A stretch of DNA of 64,000 nt. Source: CAZGCA01 sp964524145 (GTDB lineage: Bacteria > Hydrogenedentota > CAZGCA01). The DNA is taken from the NCBI GenBank assembly GCA_964524145.1, contig CAZGCA010000012.1, positions 1 through 64,000 of the forward strand, given 5' to 3'. Below, piece by piece: positions 48,661 through 58,217 of this stretch. A program made the translations under genes and the position numbers. Positions within the stretch are counted from its first letter, which is position 1; every line of letters begins with the position of its first letter. A model generated the notes under the pieces. The model made no database searches. It was not told the DNA's origin and worked only from the letters and a program-made list of their open reading frames with translations.

Positions 48661-49998
48661 ATGGAGTACCGAGCGTGGTTTGAGTGTCTGGCAGGCTGCG
48701 GTGTCAAGTACGAACTGAACGAAGTCGTCTACAAGTGCGAGAAATGCGGCGGTCTCCTGAGAGTTGCCCACGACCTCGATCTGCTCAAGAAAACACCGGC
48801 CGAGGAGTGGCGGAAGCTCTTCGACGACCGGTACATGGGCACGGAATGGCCGTATGGGAGTTCGGTTTGGGGAAAGAAAGAGGTGGTGTGTCCGGTCGTC
48901 GACAACGAGAACGTGGTCTCGATGTACGAGGGCGGGTCGAACCTCTTCTGGGCCGAGCGGCTGGGCAACCAGGTTGGCGTCCCGAACCTGTGGATAAAAC
49001 AGTGCGGCAACAGCCATACGGGCTCGTTCAAGGATCTGGGCATGACGGTGCTCGTATCGATGGTCAAGCAAATGATGAGCGAAGGCAAACAGATTCCTGC
49101 GGTGGCATGCGCTTCGACGGGCGACACTTCCGCGGCGCTAGCAGCGTACTGTGCCGCCGCCGGCATTACGTCTGTGGTCTTTCTGCCGAAGAACAAGGTG
49201 TCGATTCCGCAGCTCATCCAGCCGATATCGAACGGTGCGATAACCCTGTCGCTCGCAACCGACTTCGACGGCTGCATGAAGCTGGTGCAGCAGATATGTT
49301 CGAGCGAGAACATCTACCTGGCAAACTCGATGAACTCGTTGCGGATCGAGGGGCAGAAGACGGTCAGCATCGAGCTGGTGCAGCAGTTTGACTGGGAGGT
49401 CCCCGACGTGATCGTCATACCAGGGGGCAACCTGGGCAACGTCAGCGCGCTGGGCAAGGGGTTTCTTCTGATGAAAGCTCTCGGCATGATCGACAGGCTG
49501 CCGAGGATCGTCTGCGCGCAGTCGGCAAACGCGAACCCGCTTTACAGGAGCTACCTGAAAGGGTTCAAGGAGTACAAGCCGATGCATGCAAAAAAGACCC
49601 TGGCCAGCGCGATCCAGATCGGCGACCCCGTGAGCATAAACAAGGCGATCCGTACAATGAAGCTGTTCGACGGCATTGTCGAGCAGGCGACCGAGGATGA
49701 GCTGGCTGACGCGTGCGCGCGAGCCGACAGGACGGGTCTTTTCACGTGCCCGCACACGGGTGTTGCGCTCGCGGTCTTTTTCAAACTGATAGATGCCGGT
49801 GAGATTAAGTCCGACGATAAGGTTGTGGTGATATCCACGGCGCACGGGCTGAAGTTTGCCGGGTTTAAATTGAAATATCACCAAAGCAAACTGAAGAACA
49901 TCGAGGTTCGCAGGCCAAACCTGCCGATCGAGCTTCCCGCCAAGTACGATGAGGTTCGTGATGCTATCTGGCGCGAGATAGACAGGCGGCAGGGATAA
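48661..49998 (+). CDS. thrC: Threonine synthase
   Basis: 445 aa PLP enzyme converting O-phosphohomoserine to threonine. The PLP lysine is Lys124 in NSHTGSFKDLGM. CASTGDTSAALAAYCAAAG and IPGGNLGNVSALGKGF bind cofactor phosphate and substrate. An N-terminal Cys4 pattern (CLAGC, then CEKCG) resembles the zinc-ribbon-like start of archaeal and bacterial type threonine synthases. GGAAAGGGAGCGAAAGGAAG precedes the ATG. It is followed 21 nt later by a trans-sulfuration enzyme, consistent with an aspartate-family amino-acid unit. Confidence 0.93.
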   Translation: MEYRAWFECLAGCGVKYELNEVVYKCEKCGGLLRVAHDLDLLKKTPAEEWRKLFDDRYMGTEWPYGSSVWGKKEVVCPVVDNENVVSMYEGGSNLFWAERLGNQVGVPNLWIKQCGNSHTGSFKDLGMTVLVSMVKQMMSEGKQIPAVACASTGDTSAALAAYCAAAGITSVVFLPKNKVSIPQLIQPISNGAITLSLATDFDGCMKLVQQICSSENIYLANSMNSLRIEGQKTVSIELVQQFDWEVPDVIVIPGGNLGNVSALGKGFLLMKALGMIDRLPRIVCAQSANANPLYRSYLKGFKEYKPMHAKKTLASAIQIGDPVSINKAIRTMKLFDGIVEQATEDELADACARADRTGLFTCPHTGVALAVFFKLIDAGEIKSDDKVVVISTAHGLKFAGFKLKYHQSKLKNIEVRRPNLPIELPAKYDEVRDAIWREIDRRQG

Positions 49999-50019
49999 CC
50001 TGATTCCGGGAGATTGCTG

Positions 50020-51207
50020 ATGCAGACAAGACGACCTACTATGAAGGGATTCTCAACGCGGGCAGTTCATCTGGGCGAAGAGAAGAAGAAGTTCGAGAAC
50101 GCCGTAACAGTCCCCATCTCACAGGCAGCCGTTTTCGCCTTTGACGATATGGCAGAGGTCGCCGAGTACACCTCGGGCAAGAAGGATCGGTTCGAGTACG
50201 GGCGTTACGGAACACCGACCCAACGCATTGCCGAGCAGAAGATCGCCGCGCTCGAAGGTGCCGAGACTGCGTTGTTGTTCTCGACGGGCATGAACGCTGT
50301 GACCACCATGCTGCTGGCGCTCCTCTCGCCGGGCGATCACATGGTCATCACCGACGACTGCTACAAGCGAACACGGGGGTTTTGTGCAGAGACGTTGCCG
50401 CGCCTCAATATCGGGTCGTCTTTCGTCCCTGTCAACTACGACGCGATAGCGGCCGCCATCACCGAGAAGACAAAGCTCATTCTGACAGAAACGCCGACCA
50501 ACCCGCACCTTCTTATTGCCGATCTGCCTCGGTTGGCCGATCTGGCGAGGGATCGCGGTGTAAAGCTTCTCGTGGACAGCACGCTTGCAACCCCCTGCAA
50601 TCTCCGGCCGATGGAAGTCGGGGCCGACCTGGTCGTTCATAGTGGGACAAAGTATCTGGGCGGTCACAACGACATTCTTTCAGGAGTTGTCGCAGGCGGC
50701 GGGAAGCTGATGGAGCCGATCCTCGAAGCACGCAGCCTGTTTGGCGGGGCAATTGACCCGCACACAGCGTACCTTCTCATACGGGGACTCAAGACATTGG
50801 CGATAAGGGTGGACCGCCACAACAGCAACGGTCAAATTGTTGCAGAGTTTCTCGAATCGCACCCGCGCGTGCGGCGCGTGCACTATCCGGGTCTTGCCAG
50901 CCACCCCGACCACGCCTTAGCCAAACGGCTCATGACCGGGTTCGGAGGAGTGGTCACCTTCGAGCTTGACGCCGGGCTCGAGGAGACCCTGAAGTTCATG
51001 GATGCGGTACAACTGCCGTACCGGGCGCCCAGCCTCGGCGGGGTGGAAAGCCTCATCTATCACCCGGCGACGTTCACGTTTTACGACCTGTCTCCCGAGG
51101 AACGGGCCGAGCTGGGCATTCTGGACGAACTCGTCAGGTACTCTATCGGCATTGAAGATCCTGAAGACGTCATAACCGATCTCGACCAAGCCCTTCAGAC
51201 GCTGTGA
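50020..51207 (+). CDS. Trans-sulfuration PLP enzyme (cystathionine gamma-synthase / gamma-lyase family)
   Basis: 395 aa, fold type I. The Schiff-base lysine is Lys211 in HSGTKYLGGHND. Other landmarks are FEYGRYGTPTQR, EGAETALLFSTGMNA, ETPTNP and VDSTLATPC. It may make cystathionine from an activated homoserine (MetB-like) or cleave cystathionine; sequence by eye cannot decide, but its position after thrC favours the homoserine branch. ATG 50020 has GGGAG seven bases upstream; a TTG at 50014 and an ATG at 50041 are alternatives. Confidence 0.87.
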   Translation: MQTRRPTMKGFSTRAVHLGEEKKKFENAVTVPISQAAVFAFDDMAEVAEYTSGKKDRFEYGRYGTPTQRIAEQKIAALEGAETALLFSTGMNAVTTMLLALLSPGDHMVITDDCYKRTRGFCAETLPRLNIGSSFVPVNYDAIAAAITEKTKLILTETPTNPHLLIADLPRLADLARDRGVKLLVDSTLATPCNLRPMEVGADLVVHSGTKYLGGHNDILSGVVAGGGKLMEPILEARSLFGGAIDPHTAYLLIRGLKTLAIRVDRHNSNGQIVAEFLESHPRVRRVHYPGLASHPDHALAKRLMTGFGGVVTFELDAGLEETLKFMDAVQLPYRAPSLGGVESLIYHPATFTFYDLSPEERAELGILDELVRYSIGIEDPEDVITDLDQALQTL

Positions 51208-51237
51208 CGGTCGTGTCGGTTTGTTGTCGCAAGGCGT

Positions 51238-52236
51238 TTAAACCAAAGCTGTCTTGAGGAACGACGCTGCGTCTTCGGGAGCAACAGGGTTGATGTAGAA
51301 CCCTGAACCCCATTCGAACCCTGCGACCTTCGTCAACTTGGGCATGATCTCGAAGTGCCAGTGATAAAGCGCTCCGTCCGCAAGGTTCAGCGGCGCGTTA
51401 TGGAGGACGTGATTGTAAGGCGGCGCGTTGAGCGTGATCTTAATACGTTTAAGCACCTCCTTAAAAATCCTGGCAAGGTCGGAAACCTCGCTTGCACCGA
51501 TGGTGGCCAGGCTGGCCGCATGGGATTTGGGCGCTATCCATGTCTCGAAAGGAAACCGCGGCGCAAACGGTTCGAACGCTACGAAGTTCTTGTTCTCCGC
51601 GACGATTCGCTTCTGAACGCGCAACTCCTCGAGTATTATATCGCAGAATATGCACCGTTCCTTATACCCGTAATGTGTTCTAGCGCCTTCAAGCTCCTCC
51701 TCGATACGTTTGGGGACGATCGGGGTCGCAACAAGCTGCGAGTGTGGATGCGCCAAATGTGCGCCCGCGCTCTTCTTCCAGTTCTTGAATATCATGACAT
51801 GGCGGAACCGCGAGTCCCTGGCCAAGTCCACCATGCGGTCCCTGTACGCCCATATCACCCGCTCGACCTGGCTCTCCGGAAGGTCGCTGATGTCTTTGTC
51901 GTGTTCGGGCGTCTCGATTATGACCTCATGAGCCCCTGTGCCGCTGACCATGTCGTACATGCCCATCGCTCGTCTTTCCAACTCGCCCTCGATCTTGAGA
52001 GCAGGAAACCTGTTGGCAACCACTCTGAGCTTCCAGCCCGGTCCGTTAACGACGCTGCCCGGGTCCCTGTACGCGATTATCTCCGGCGGCGTGACATGCT
52101 CATTGCCCGGACAGAACGGGCAAAACCCTTCCTCTTCCGGCGTTGATTCGGCCGCGAAATCCTGGGGCCGTTTCCCCCGTTCGGTGCTGATTATAACCCA
52201 CCGGCCGCCGACCGGGTCTCTCCTGAGCTGTGGCAT
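51238..52236 (-). CDS. galT: Galactose-1-phosphate uridylyltransferase family (GalT)
   Basis: 332 aa of the HIT-superfamily GalT fold. The catalytic HPHSQ is at 163-167 (nucleophile His165). The zinc-site CPFCPG (about 39-44) and a second HWHFE segment near the C-terminus fit. It transfers UMP between UDP-glucose and galactose 1-phosphate (Leloir pathway); a related ADP-glucose phosphorylase-type activity cannot be excluded. No other gal gene is adjacent. It has a good promoter at 52303-52331. Confidence 0.88.
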   Translation of the reverse strand: MPQLRRDPVGGRWVIISTERGKRPQDFAAESTPEEEGFCPFCPGNEHVTPPEIIAYRDPGSVVNGPGWKLRVVANRFPALKIEGELERRAMGMYDMVSGTGAHEVIIETPEHDKDISDLPESQVERVIWAYRDRMVDLARDSRFRHVMIFKNWKKSAGAHLAHPHSQLVATPIVPKRIEEELEGARTHYGYKERCIFCDIILEELRVQKRIVAENKNFVAFEPFAPRFPFETWIAPKSHAASLATIGASEVSDLARIFKEVLKRIKITLNAPPYNHVLHNAPLNLADGALYHWHFEIMPKLTKVAGFEWGSGFYINPVAPEDAASFLKTALV

Positions 52237-52302
52237 TCCCTCAAGTCCTTCGTTCTTCTGACCGATTCGAGTGTGTTTGCAGCTAACCTCTTGGTCTACA
52301 CT

Positions 52303-52331
52303 ATTCTAGCATACGGTGCCTGCCCTATCAA
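52303..52331 (-). promoter_or_regulatory. Candidate galT promoter
   Basis: On the minus strand TTGATA (52331-52326), a 17-nt spacer and TAGAAT (52308-52303), about 66 nt before the ATG. Both hexamers match 5 of 6. Confidence 0.55.
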
Positions 52332-52406
52332 TCATTCGACGTCACTCTTCTCTTGTGGCATATCCGAGCACGTTGCGAAAAAACGGCCGGCGGCCACCCG
52401 TGCCAC

Positions 52407-52436
52407 TTCTTGAAATTCCGGGCCGGGCGGTATAAG
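52407..52436 (+). promoter_or_regulatory. Possible promoter of the envelope operon
   Basis: TATAAG at 52431-52436 is a good -10; TTCTTG 18 nt upstream, or TTGAAA 15 nt upstream, is only a weak -35. The leader would be about 155 nt. The rest of 52237-52596 shows no gene. Confidence 0.3.
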
Positions 52437-52596
52437 ATCTATCCCGCAGGAGCGTTTCGGTTTGGCGGCAACGATGTAGGGTGCCGTGAGTTCGAAAGTA
52501 GGGCGGACGGAGCGAGACCGGCAGTATCGGTCAACGGCACCGCCTGATGCATAAATGTGTAGGCATGCCGGCGGACTTGCAGGAAGGAGACAGAAG

Positions 52597-53553
52597 GTGG
52601 AGATGGGACTCGATGTTGTGTCCCTTGGCATCCTTGTAGCTGACGTGCTCTGTCGCCCGGTCGAACAGTTGCCGCCGAAGGGCAAAATCGATTTTGTTGA
52701 CCAGCTCGAACTGCATCTGGGCGGCCTTGCCGCAGCCACGGGTACCGTGCTTGCCAAGCTCGCCGCTCGAGTGGCCGTCGTGGGCAAAGTCGGTGACGAC
52801 GGATTCGGAGAGTTTCTGGTCCGGACGATGCGCGACGCCGGCGTGGACACAACGGGTATTGTCGTCGACCCCGCTACAAACACATCGAGCACTGTTGTGC
52901 TCGTCTCGAACGATGGCGAAAGGACATTCCTCCATTATGTTGGGGCTAGCAGCGCCATGACGGAATCTGAGATACACCACGGCATTATCCGCAAGGCAAA
53001 GGTGCTCCATTACGGTGGCACGTTTCTCATGGCCCACCTCGACGGCGAACCGATAGCGAGCGTATTTCGCCGGGCAAAGCGGGCCGGTGCTATCACATCG
53101 CTCGACACGGCGTGGGACGGCACCGGTCGCTGGATGGCCGTTCTGGAACCGTCGCTGCCTCACCTGGATTACATATTTTCGAGCCTCGAAGAGGCTCGGC
53201 AGATCACCGGGGCGGACACCCCGGAAGAGATAGCTGAGGTGTACAGCAACCACGGGGTAAAGACGCCCGTTATCAAGATCGGCGGTCAAGGGTGTTACCT
53301 GAAACGCGGCGACCGCGAACACCAGCTCGCAGCGCATCGCGTCAACGTTGTTGACACAACGGGCGCCGGGGACGCGTTTGTAGGCGGGTTTCTGTACGGC
53401 GTTGTGCATGAGTGGGACTTGCTCGAGACGCTGCAGTTCGCGAATGCTGTCGGCGGAATCACGGTAACGCAAATCGGCGGCGCCGAAGCTGTTCGATCGA
53501 CCGAGGCAACCCTTGAGTTTATGGAACAGCAACCGGCGGAGATCATCAAGTAA
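52597..53553 (+). CDS. PfkB-family carbohydrate kinase
   Basis: About 318 aa. PfkB signature 1 lies in the early GGLAAATGTVLAKLAARVAVVGKVGDDGFG and signature 2 in VDTTGAGDAFVGGFLYG, with the catalytic base Asp in GAGDAF. It phosphorylates a sugar or nucleoside. As first gene of an LPS/outer-membrane operon it might act on an envelope sugar such as a heptose phosphate, but nothing in the sequence proves that. GTG 52597 fits AAGGAG seven bases upstream; ATG 52603 is an alternative two codons later. Confidence 0.85.
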   Translation: MEMGLDVVSLGILVADVLCRPVEQLPPKGKIDFVDQLELHLGGLAAATGTVLAKLAARVAVVGKVGDDGFGEFLVRTMRDAGVDTTGIVVDPATNTSSTVVLVSNDGERTFLHYVGASSAMTESEIHHGIIRKAKVLHYGGTFLMAHLDGEPIASVFRRAKRAGAITSLDTAWDGTGRWMAVLEPSLPHLDYIFSSLEEARQITGADTPEEIAEVYSNHGVKTPVIKIGGQGCYLKRGDREHQLAAHRVNVVDTTGAGDAFVGGFLYGVVHEWDLLETLQFANAVGGITVTQIGGAEAVRSTEATLEFMEQQPAEIIK

Positions 53554-53568
53554 GGCGGGAGTCGGGTT

Positions 53569-54009
53569 ATGCGGTCAACGTTCTCTGTGCGAGCAGCGCT
53601 GGCAGTCGCCGTTGTGGCGGCGGCCGTCTTCCCGCATGGGTTCGCCGCCGCGCAGCGAGGGGACCTGCTGGGATCGGTAGCGCAGGCCGAGGGCATACAA
53701 CCCGCTGAGCCGAATACTGCCGAGCCAAGGGAAGAAACAACCGGCAGACGCCCTCCGCTATTCGTCCCGGTCGACGAGGAGGAACCCGACGCGGCTGTTG
53801 ATGGAACGGAACAAGAGGGACCAACTGACAAAGATGACGCGGCGGCTCTGACCGCCAGGATGGAGTTGCTCGAACGGCAGATCGAAGAGTTTAAGAAAGA
53901 GCTGTCGTTCTTGCGGGCCGAGATACGGGAGTTGAAAGCGGGAGGCGCGACGAGCTCCCAGGTGCGAGAACACAAACACCGCACGGCTCCGTTCTGGCTG
54001 GTTGAATAG
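53569..54009 (+). CDS. Small exported protein with coiled coil
   Basis: 146 aa, unrecognised. A signal peptide (VRAALAVAVVAAAVFPHGFAAA) precedes an acidic, Pro-rich disordered linker (about 35-85), a heptad-rich helix (LTARMELLERQIEEFKKELSFLRAEIRELK, about 90-122) and a short basic tail. It lies 15 nt after the kinase gene and upstream of the propeller-LptD fusion. A periplasmic tether or partner for the barrel is conceivable. Confidence 0.7.
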   Translation: MRSTFSVRAALAVAVVAAAVFPHGFAAAQRGDLLGSVAQAEGIQPAEPNTAEPREETTGRRPPLFVPVDEEEPDAAVDGTEQEGPTDKDDAAALTARMELLERQIEEFKKELSFLRAEIRELKAGGATSSQVREHKHRTAPFWLVE

Positions 54010-54060
54010 ACGAGGAGGACCTGATGAATCACCCGTGCAAGCGAGGTGGGGAAGAGATAG

Positions 54061-57000
54061 GTGGCTGAGCGAAAAGGGGTCGAGCGGGGGATACGACTGG
54101 TCGTCTTGGCGCTCGTACTTGTATGCACCACAGCGGCGGGCTCCGAACTTGAGTTCCCGGCAGTCTTCGCTGAGCGGAGCGTCGTGGTCTGTGAAACGTC
54201 CGGGAGTCCTCGCGGAATCGCTCTCGACCCTGCCGCACGCGTCGCCTACGTGACGGACTACGATTCGGACCGGCTGCTGGTTATAGACGTTGACACCGGG
54301 GAGATCAAGGCCGAACTGACCGCTGGCGACGGGCCCGCCGATTTGGCCCTGACACCGGACGCGCGCATTGCCGTCGTGGTCAACATGCGTTCGGACGACG
54401 TCTCAGTGATCGATCTTGCGTCCGGCAAAACCGTTGGACGCGTCACCACCGGGGACAGTCCTCGTGGCGTCGCAGTTGTCCGCGGAAACAGAGCGTTCGT
54501 CACCAACCTGCTTTCCAACACCGTCTCCGTCGTGGATATCGCAGCGGCGAACGTTGTCGGCACCATACGGGTTGAATCGTTACCGCGTGCCGTGTCGGCA
54601 ACCAGCGACGGCAACATTGTCTGTGTAACGACACGGCAGCCGCCGCAACTCGTTCTGATTGACACGGCGACAAGCACGGTGAGCGGTGTCGTTCCCGTGC
54701 CGACCGCGCCGTCAGCCGTAGCAATCGCCCGCGACGACGCAACAGCGTACGTGGTAAGCCCGGAGTCGAACAAGCTGACCGCCGTCGACCTGGCCAGCGC
54801 CGAAGCTGTTCGTTCTATTGACATTCGCGGCGGCCCGAACGATATCGCCGTTTCACCATCCGGTGGCCAGCTCCTTGTCGCAAAACTGTGGGACTCGCCC
54901 GTCTCGGTCTTCGACACGAAATCGCTAGCCGAGATTCAAAAGGTGGAGGTTAGCCCCTCGCCTCAATCCGTGGCCGTTGCGGGATCGCCGCTGGTGCTCG
55001 CCGTGACCGACGAAAGAAAGGGAACAGTTGCGTTTCTGCCGCCGAAAGAAGTGCGACCCGAAAGAAGAACAGAGGATCGGATCGCCGCCTCACCCACTCC
55101 ACAAGCCCGTGCTGAGGATGTCCGTGCGCTCGCACCGGGCGAGGCTGTCTTGTTGGAGCAACCGGTATTCTCGGTTCGAGGTTTGCCCGCTGGAGCCGCG
55201 CCCAGAAGCGTTGCAATCGATCCGGGCCGCAACATGGCCTACGTTGCCAACTACGGCGACGATACGGTGTCGGCAATCGACCTCGTGTCTGGGGAGATGA
55301 AGGCGGATATTTCCGTTGGCGACGGTCCGGTTTCACTGGCGCTCGCACCCGACGAAAGCTTGCTCCTGGTTGTCAACGCCCTTTCGGACAACGTTTCGAT
55401 AGTCGATATTGCTGCGCAAGATGTTGTTGGGGTTGTGCCGGTCGGCAAGAGTCCGAGTGCTGTGGCGATTTCACATGATGGAACGCATGCTTATGTTGTC
55501 AGCCTGTTCTCCGACGAGCTTTCTGTGGTCAACGTGCGTTCGCGCGAGGTCGAAGCCCGGCTGGACGTGCCGTCGCTGCCCGAGCAGCTTGCCCTCTCTC
55601 CGGATGGAACCGTTCTGGCTGTGGCAGCGCAGTTTCCCTCTCGCGTCGTGCTTGTCGACCCGTCCTCAATGACAGTCGCTGCCGAGGTCGAGGTGCCCGA
55701 GAACCCCGTGGCGGTGCGATTCACGCCCAACGGAAAGCTGCTGCTCGTTGCCTGCGCGCGGGCGGATTCCATCGTGGTGATAGATGTCGCCACGCGCGAG
55801 ACAACCGAAACGATACGGGTGGAAGGGTCGCCGAGCGTGCTTGCGGTCTCTGCCGACGGCCGGTTTGCACTGGTTGGACGAGCGGACTCGCCGGAGGTCG
55901 CGGTAGTCAACATACAAACCTTCGACGTGGTCCGCGACATTCCGATGGGGGCCGTTGCCGGTGCGATCGCAATTCCAGGAGACGGTTCTTTCGTTCTTCT
56001 TGCATGTCCGTCAGCGAACGAGCTCTACGAACTCGCCGCACCCACCGAGGAACAGCGTGCGGTCGTCGTTGCCAAAAAGCCTGACGTCGAAGAACGCCAA
56101 CTGCCGCCCGCCCCCACGCAGGAACCGGTAGAGGGAAAGGAGCCCGAGGAGCGGAAAGGGTTGATCGGCGAGATTGAAGCGTTGCGGACCGGCGAAGGCC
56201 CGACACGGGTCGAGATACTGCGAGCGGATCGTTGGGAGATAAAGCATCCCGAAAAAACCGAAGACGGCAAAGAGGTTGGCGGGCTGGTGCGTCTCGAGGG
56301 ATCTCCTGTCGTGATTGGCAGGATCGACCAGGAGACGGGCCGGGAGACGCGATTCAGCGCCGACGAAGTTGAATACCAACTTGATACCGACGACGCTGTG
56401 GCCACAGGCGACGTCAGGCTCGAGACAGAGGATGCCTATCTGTCGGGCTCGCGGGCGGAGTTCAATTTCGAATCAGAAACGGGTGTGATCGAGAACGCAA
56501 GAGGCCACGAACCGCCGTTCTACTATAATGCGTCCCGGTTTGACAAGACCGGTGCCCAAGAAGGAGCGGCTCAGCAGGGCACGCTGACAACATGCGATCT
56601 CGAAAAACCGCACCAGGGTATCTCTTATAAGGAGGCCGAGTTTTACGAGGACCGGATTGTCGTACACAACGCCACCGTCTTTCTGGGTCCGGTACCCATC
56701 TTCTACTGGCCGCGTTACACTCATTATCTCGACTCGGATCTTGCCAGGATAGAGATTCGGGCCGGGCATGAATCACACATCGGTGATTATCTGCGCACAG
56801 GATACAGGTTCAGGTTGCCCACCACGGCTGCAAATCTCGAACCCGGTGACGAGACGCCCGACCGCGTTGACGGGACAATCCGGCTCGACCTCTACTCGAG
56901 CAGAGGTCCCGGCGGCGGGGTTGACGGCGAGTTCCAGCTATTTAAGGGGACCGGACAAGGCGACTTCGTTACCTATGCCACCCGGGACGATAACGGACGT

Positions 57001-58200
57001 ACGGAGATTCACTACAGGCAGGAACTCCCCGACGATTGGGTCGGCCGGGTGCAGTGGGAGCAGTGGTACGATGAGGACTTCCTGCGCGAGTTCTATTATG
57101 GTGAGTTCAAAGAGCGCACGGAACCAGAGACGTTCCTGAACCTGACGCGGACAAAGCCGAACCATATCATTTCGGCAACGGCACGCGTGCGGACCCACGA
57201 CTGGTTCCGCGACACCGAGCGTCTGCCGGAACTGCGGTTCAACGCGCTGGACCAGCCGCTTGGCTCGTCGCCGGTATACTTGTCGTTCGAGGACGCATTG
57301 GGATACCTCAACGCCGAACCGTCCGACCGCGACGCGTTTCGCACCTTCAACCGGGCGCGGCTGTCCCTCGATACGGGCACACCGCAATGGCTCAAGATCG
57401 TGCCGTACGCCGAGGTCGAGACTTCGTACTACTCGGAAGAATGGAACGGAGATACGGGCGGCGTCAGAGAGTCCTATCTTGGCGGGATAACGTTCTCATC
57501 ACGATTCCACCGGGACTACAAATCGTTCACGGAGAGCTACTCGAAGATGCGGCATGTCGTCATGCCTTCGGTCACCTACTCGTACAGAGACCAGTACGGT
57601 CTCGAACCGCACAAGGTCGCTTTCTTCGACGCGCTTGACAGGACAGAGGGACGCAGCCGAATCCAGCTCAAGCTCGACAACATGCTGCTCGTCAAGTCGC
57701 AGGAAGGCAACACGTGGCCCCTTGTCCGTTGGTCGCTCTATGGCAGCCAGGATTTCGCGAACGACTATCGCAAACAGATCGACTGGGAAACAGTACTCGG
57801 GATAGCTCCTACCAGGGAATGGGCTCTGGATTTCCAGGCTGACATGCACGACGGGTACACGGATTTCAAGCGGGTCAACACCAGCCTACACTATCGGGAC
57901 CCCGACGATCCCGCGGAACGCGAAGCCCGGTTCGGCTTTGGGTATTCCCAACTCGACGACGGCGTGTTCAACCGCGATATCGAGCTTCTTCTTGCGACCA
58001 GGGTGGGCAAGCACAACAGGATCTCTGCCGAGTGGCGGTACGACTTTGTGGATGACGAGCTCGAGTACCAGAAGTACAGCTTCTTGCGGACACTGCATTG
58101 CGTCGATGTATCGTTCGCACTGCGCGATCGACGCGACAGCATGGACTTCTTGTTCGAGGTCTGTCTGACGGCGTTCCCAACCGCGAGACTCAAGCTCTAG
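54061..58200 (+). CDS. Fusion of two YVTN beta-propellers to an LptD-like outer-membrane barrel
   Basis: 1,379 aa. Signal peptide (about 10-28); propeller 1 with seven repeats of the form SPRGIALDP...AYVTDY...VIDVDTG (about 45-335); a linker; propeller 2, again seven repeats (about 375-665); an OstA/LptA-like domain (about 710-820: RFSADEVEYQLDTDDAVATGDVRL); then the LptD segment with TTCDLEKPHQ and GPVPIFYWPRYTHYLDSD; and a C-terminal beta-barrel (about 880-1379) ending in aromatic-rich strands. LptD inserts LPS into the outer leaflet; the propellers are extra and would sit in the periplasm. The start is GTG 54061 after GGGGAAGAG. It is followed 17 nt later by a radical-SAM gene. Confidence 0.85.
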   Translation: MAERKGVERGIRLVVLALVLVCTTAAGSELEFPAVFAERSVVVCETSGSPRGIALDPAARVAYVTDYDSDRLLVIDVDTGEIKAELTAGDGPADLALTPDARIAVVVNMRSDDVSVIDLASGKTVGRVTTGDSPRGVAVVRGNRAFVTNLLSNTVSVVDIAAANVVGTIRVESLPRAVSATSDGNIVCVTTRQPPQLVLIDTATSTVSGVVPVPTAPSAVAIARDDATAYVVSPESNKLTAVDLASAEAVRSIDIRGGPNDIAVSPSGGQLLVAKLWDSPVSVFDTKSLAEIQKVEVSPSPQSVAVAGSPLVLAVTDERKGTVAFLPPKEVRPERRTEDRIAASPTPQARAEDVRALAPGEAVLLEQPVFSVRGLPAGAAPRSVAIDPGRNMAYVANYGDDTVSAIDLVSGEMKADISVGDGPVSLALAPDESLLLVVNALSDNVSIVDIAAQDVVGVVPVGKSPSAVAISHDGTHAYVVSLFSDELSVVNVRSREVEARLDVPSLPEQLALSPDGTVLAVAAQFPSRVVLVDPSSMTVAAEVEVPENPVAVRFTPNGKLLLVACARADSIVVIDVATRETTETIRVEGSPSVLAVSADGRFALVGRADSPEVAVVNIQTFDVVRDIPMGAVAGAIAIPGDGSFVLLACPSANELYELAAPTEEQRAVVVAKKPDVEERQLPPAPTQEPVEGKEPEERKGLIGEIEALRTGEGPTRVEILRADRWEIKHPEKTEDGKEVGGLVRLEGSPVVIGRIDQETGRETRFSADEVEYQLDTDDAVATGDVRLETEDAYLSGSRAEFNFESETGVIENARGHEPPFYYNASRFDKTGAQEGAAQQGTLTTCDLEKPHQGISYKEAEFYEDRIVVHNATVFLGPVPIFYWPRYTHYLDSDLARIEIRAGHESHIGDYLRTGYRFRLPTTAANLEPGDETPDRVDGTIRLDLYSSRGPGGGVDGEFQLFKGTGQGDFVTYATRDDNGRTEIHYRQELPDDWVGRVQWEQWYDEDFLREFYYGEFKERTEPETFLNLTRTKPNHIISATARVRTHDWFRDTERLPELRFNALDQPLGSSPVYLSFEDALGYLNAEPSDRDAFRTFNRARLSLDTGTPQWLKIVPYAEVETSYYSEEWNGDTGGVRESYLGGITFSSRFHRDYKSFTESYSKMRHVVMPSVTYSYRDQYGLEPHKVAFFDALDRTEGRSRIQLKLDNMLLVKSQEGNTWPLVRWSLYGSQDFANDYRKQIDWETVLGIAPTREWALDFQADMHDGYTDFKRVNTSLHYRDPDDPAEREARFGFGYSQLDDGVFNRDIELLLATRVGKHNRISAEWRYDFVDDELEYQKYSFLRTLHCVDVSFALRDRRDSMDFLFEVCLTAFPTARLKL

Positions 58201-58217
58201 CGGCCCAGAGACATAGA

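Noticed and set aside
48337..49071. 244-codon minus-strand frame between the ATPase operon and thrC
   Set aside because: More than half lies opposite thrC, whose motifs are unambiguous; the remainder is low-complexity and has no ribosome-binding site.
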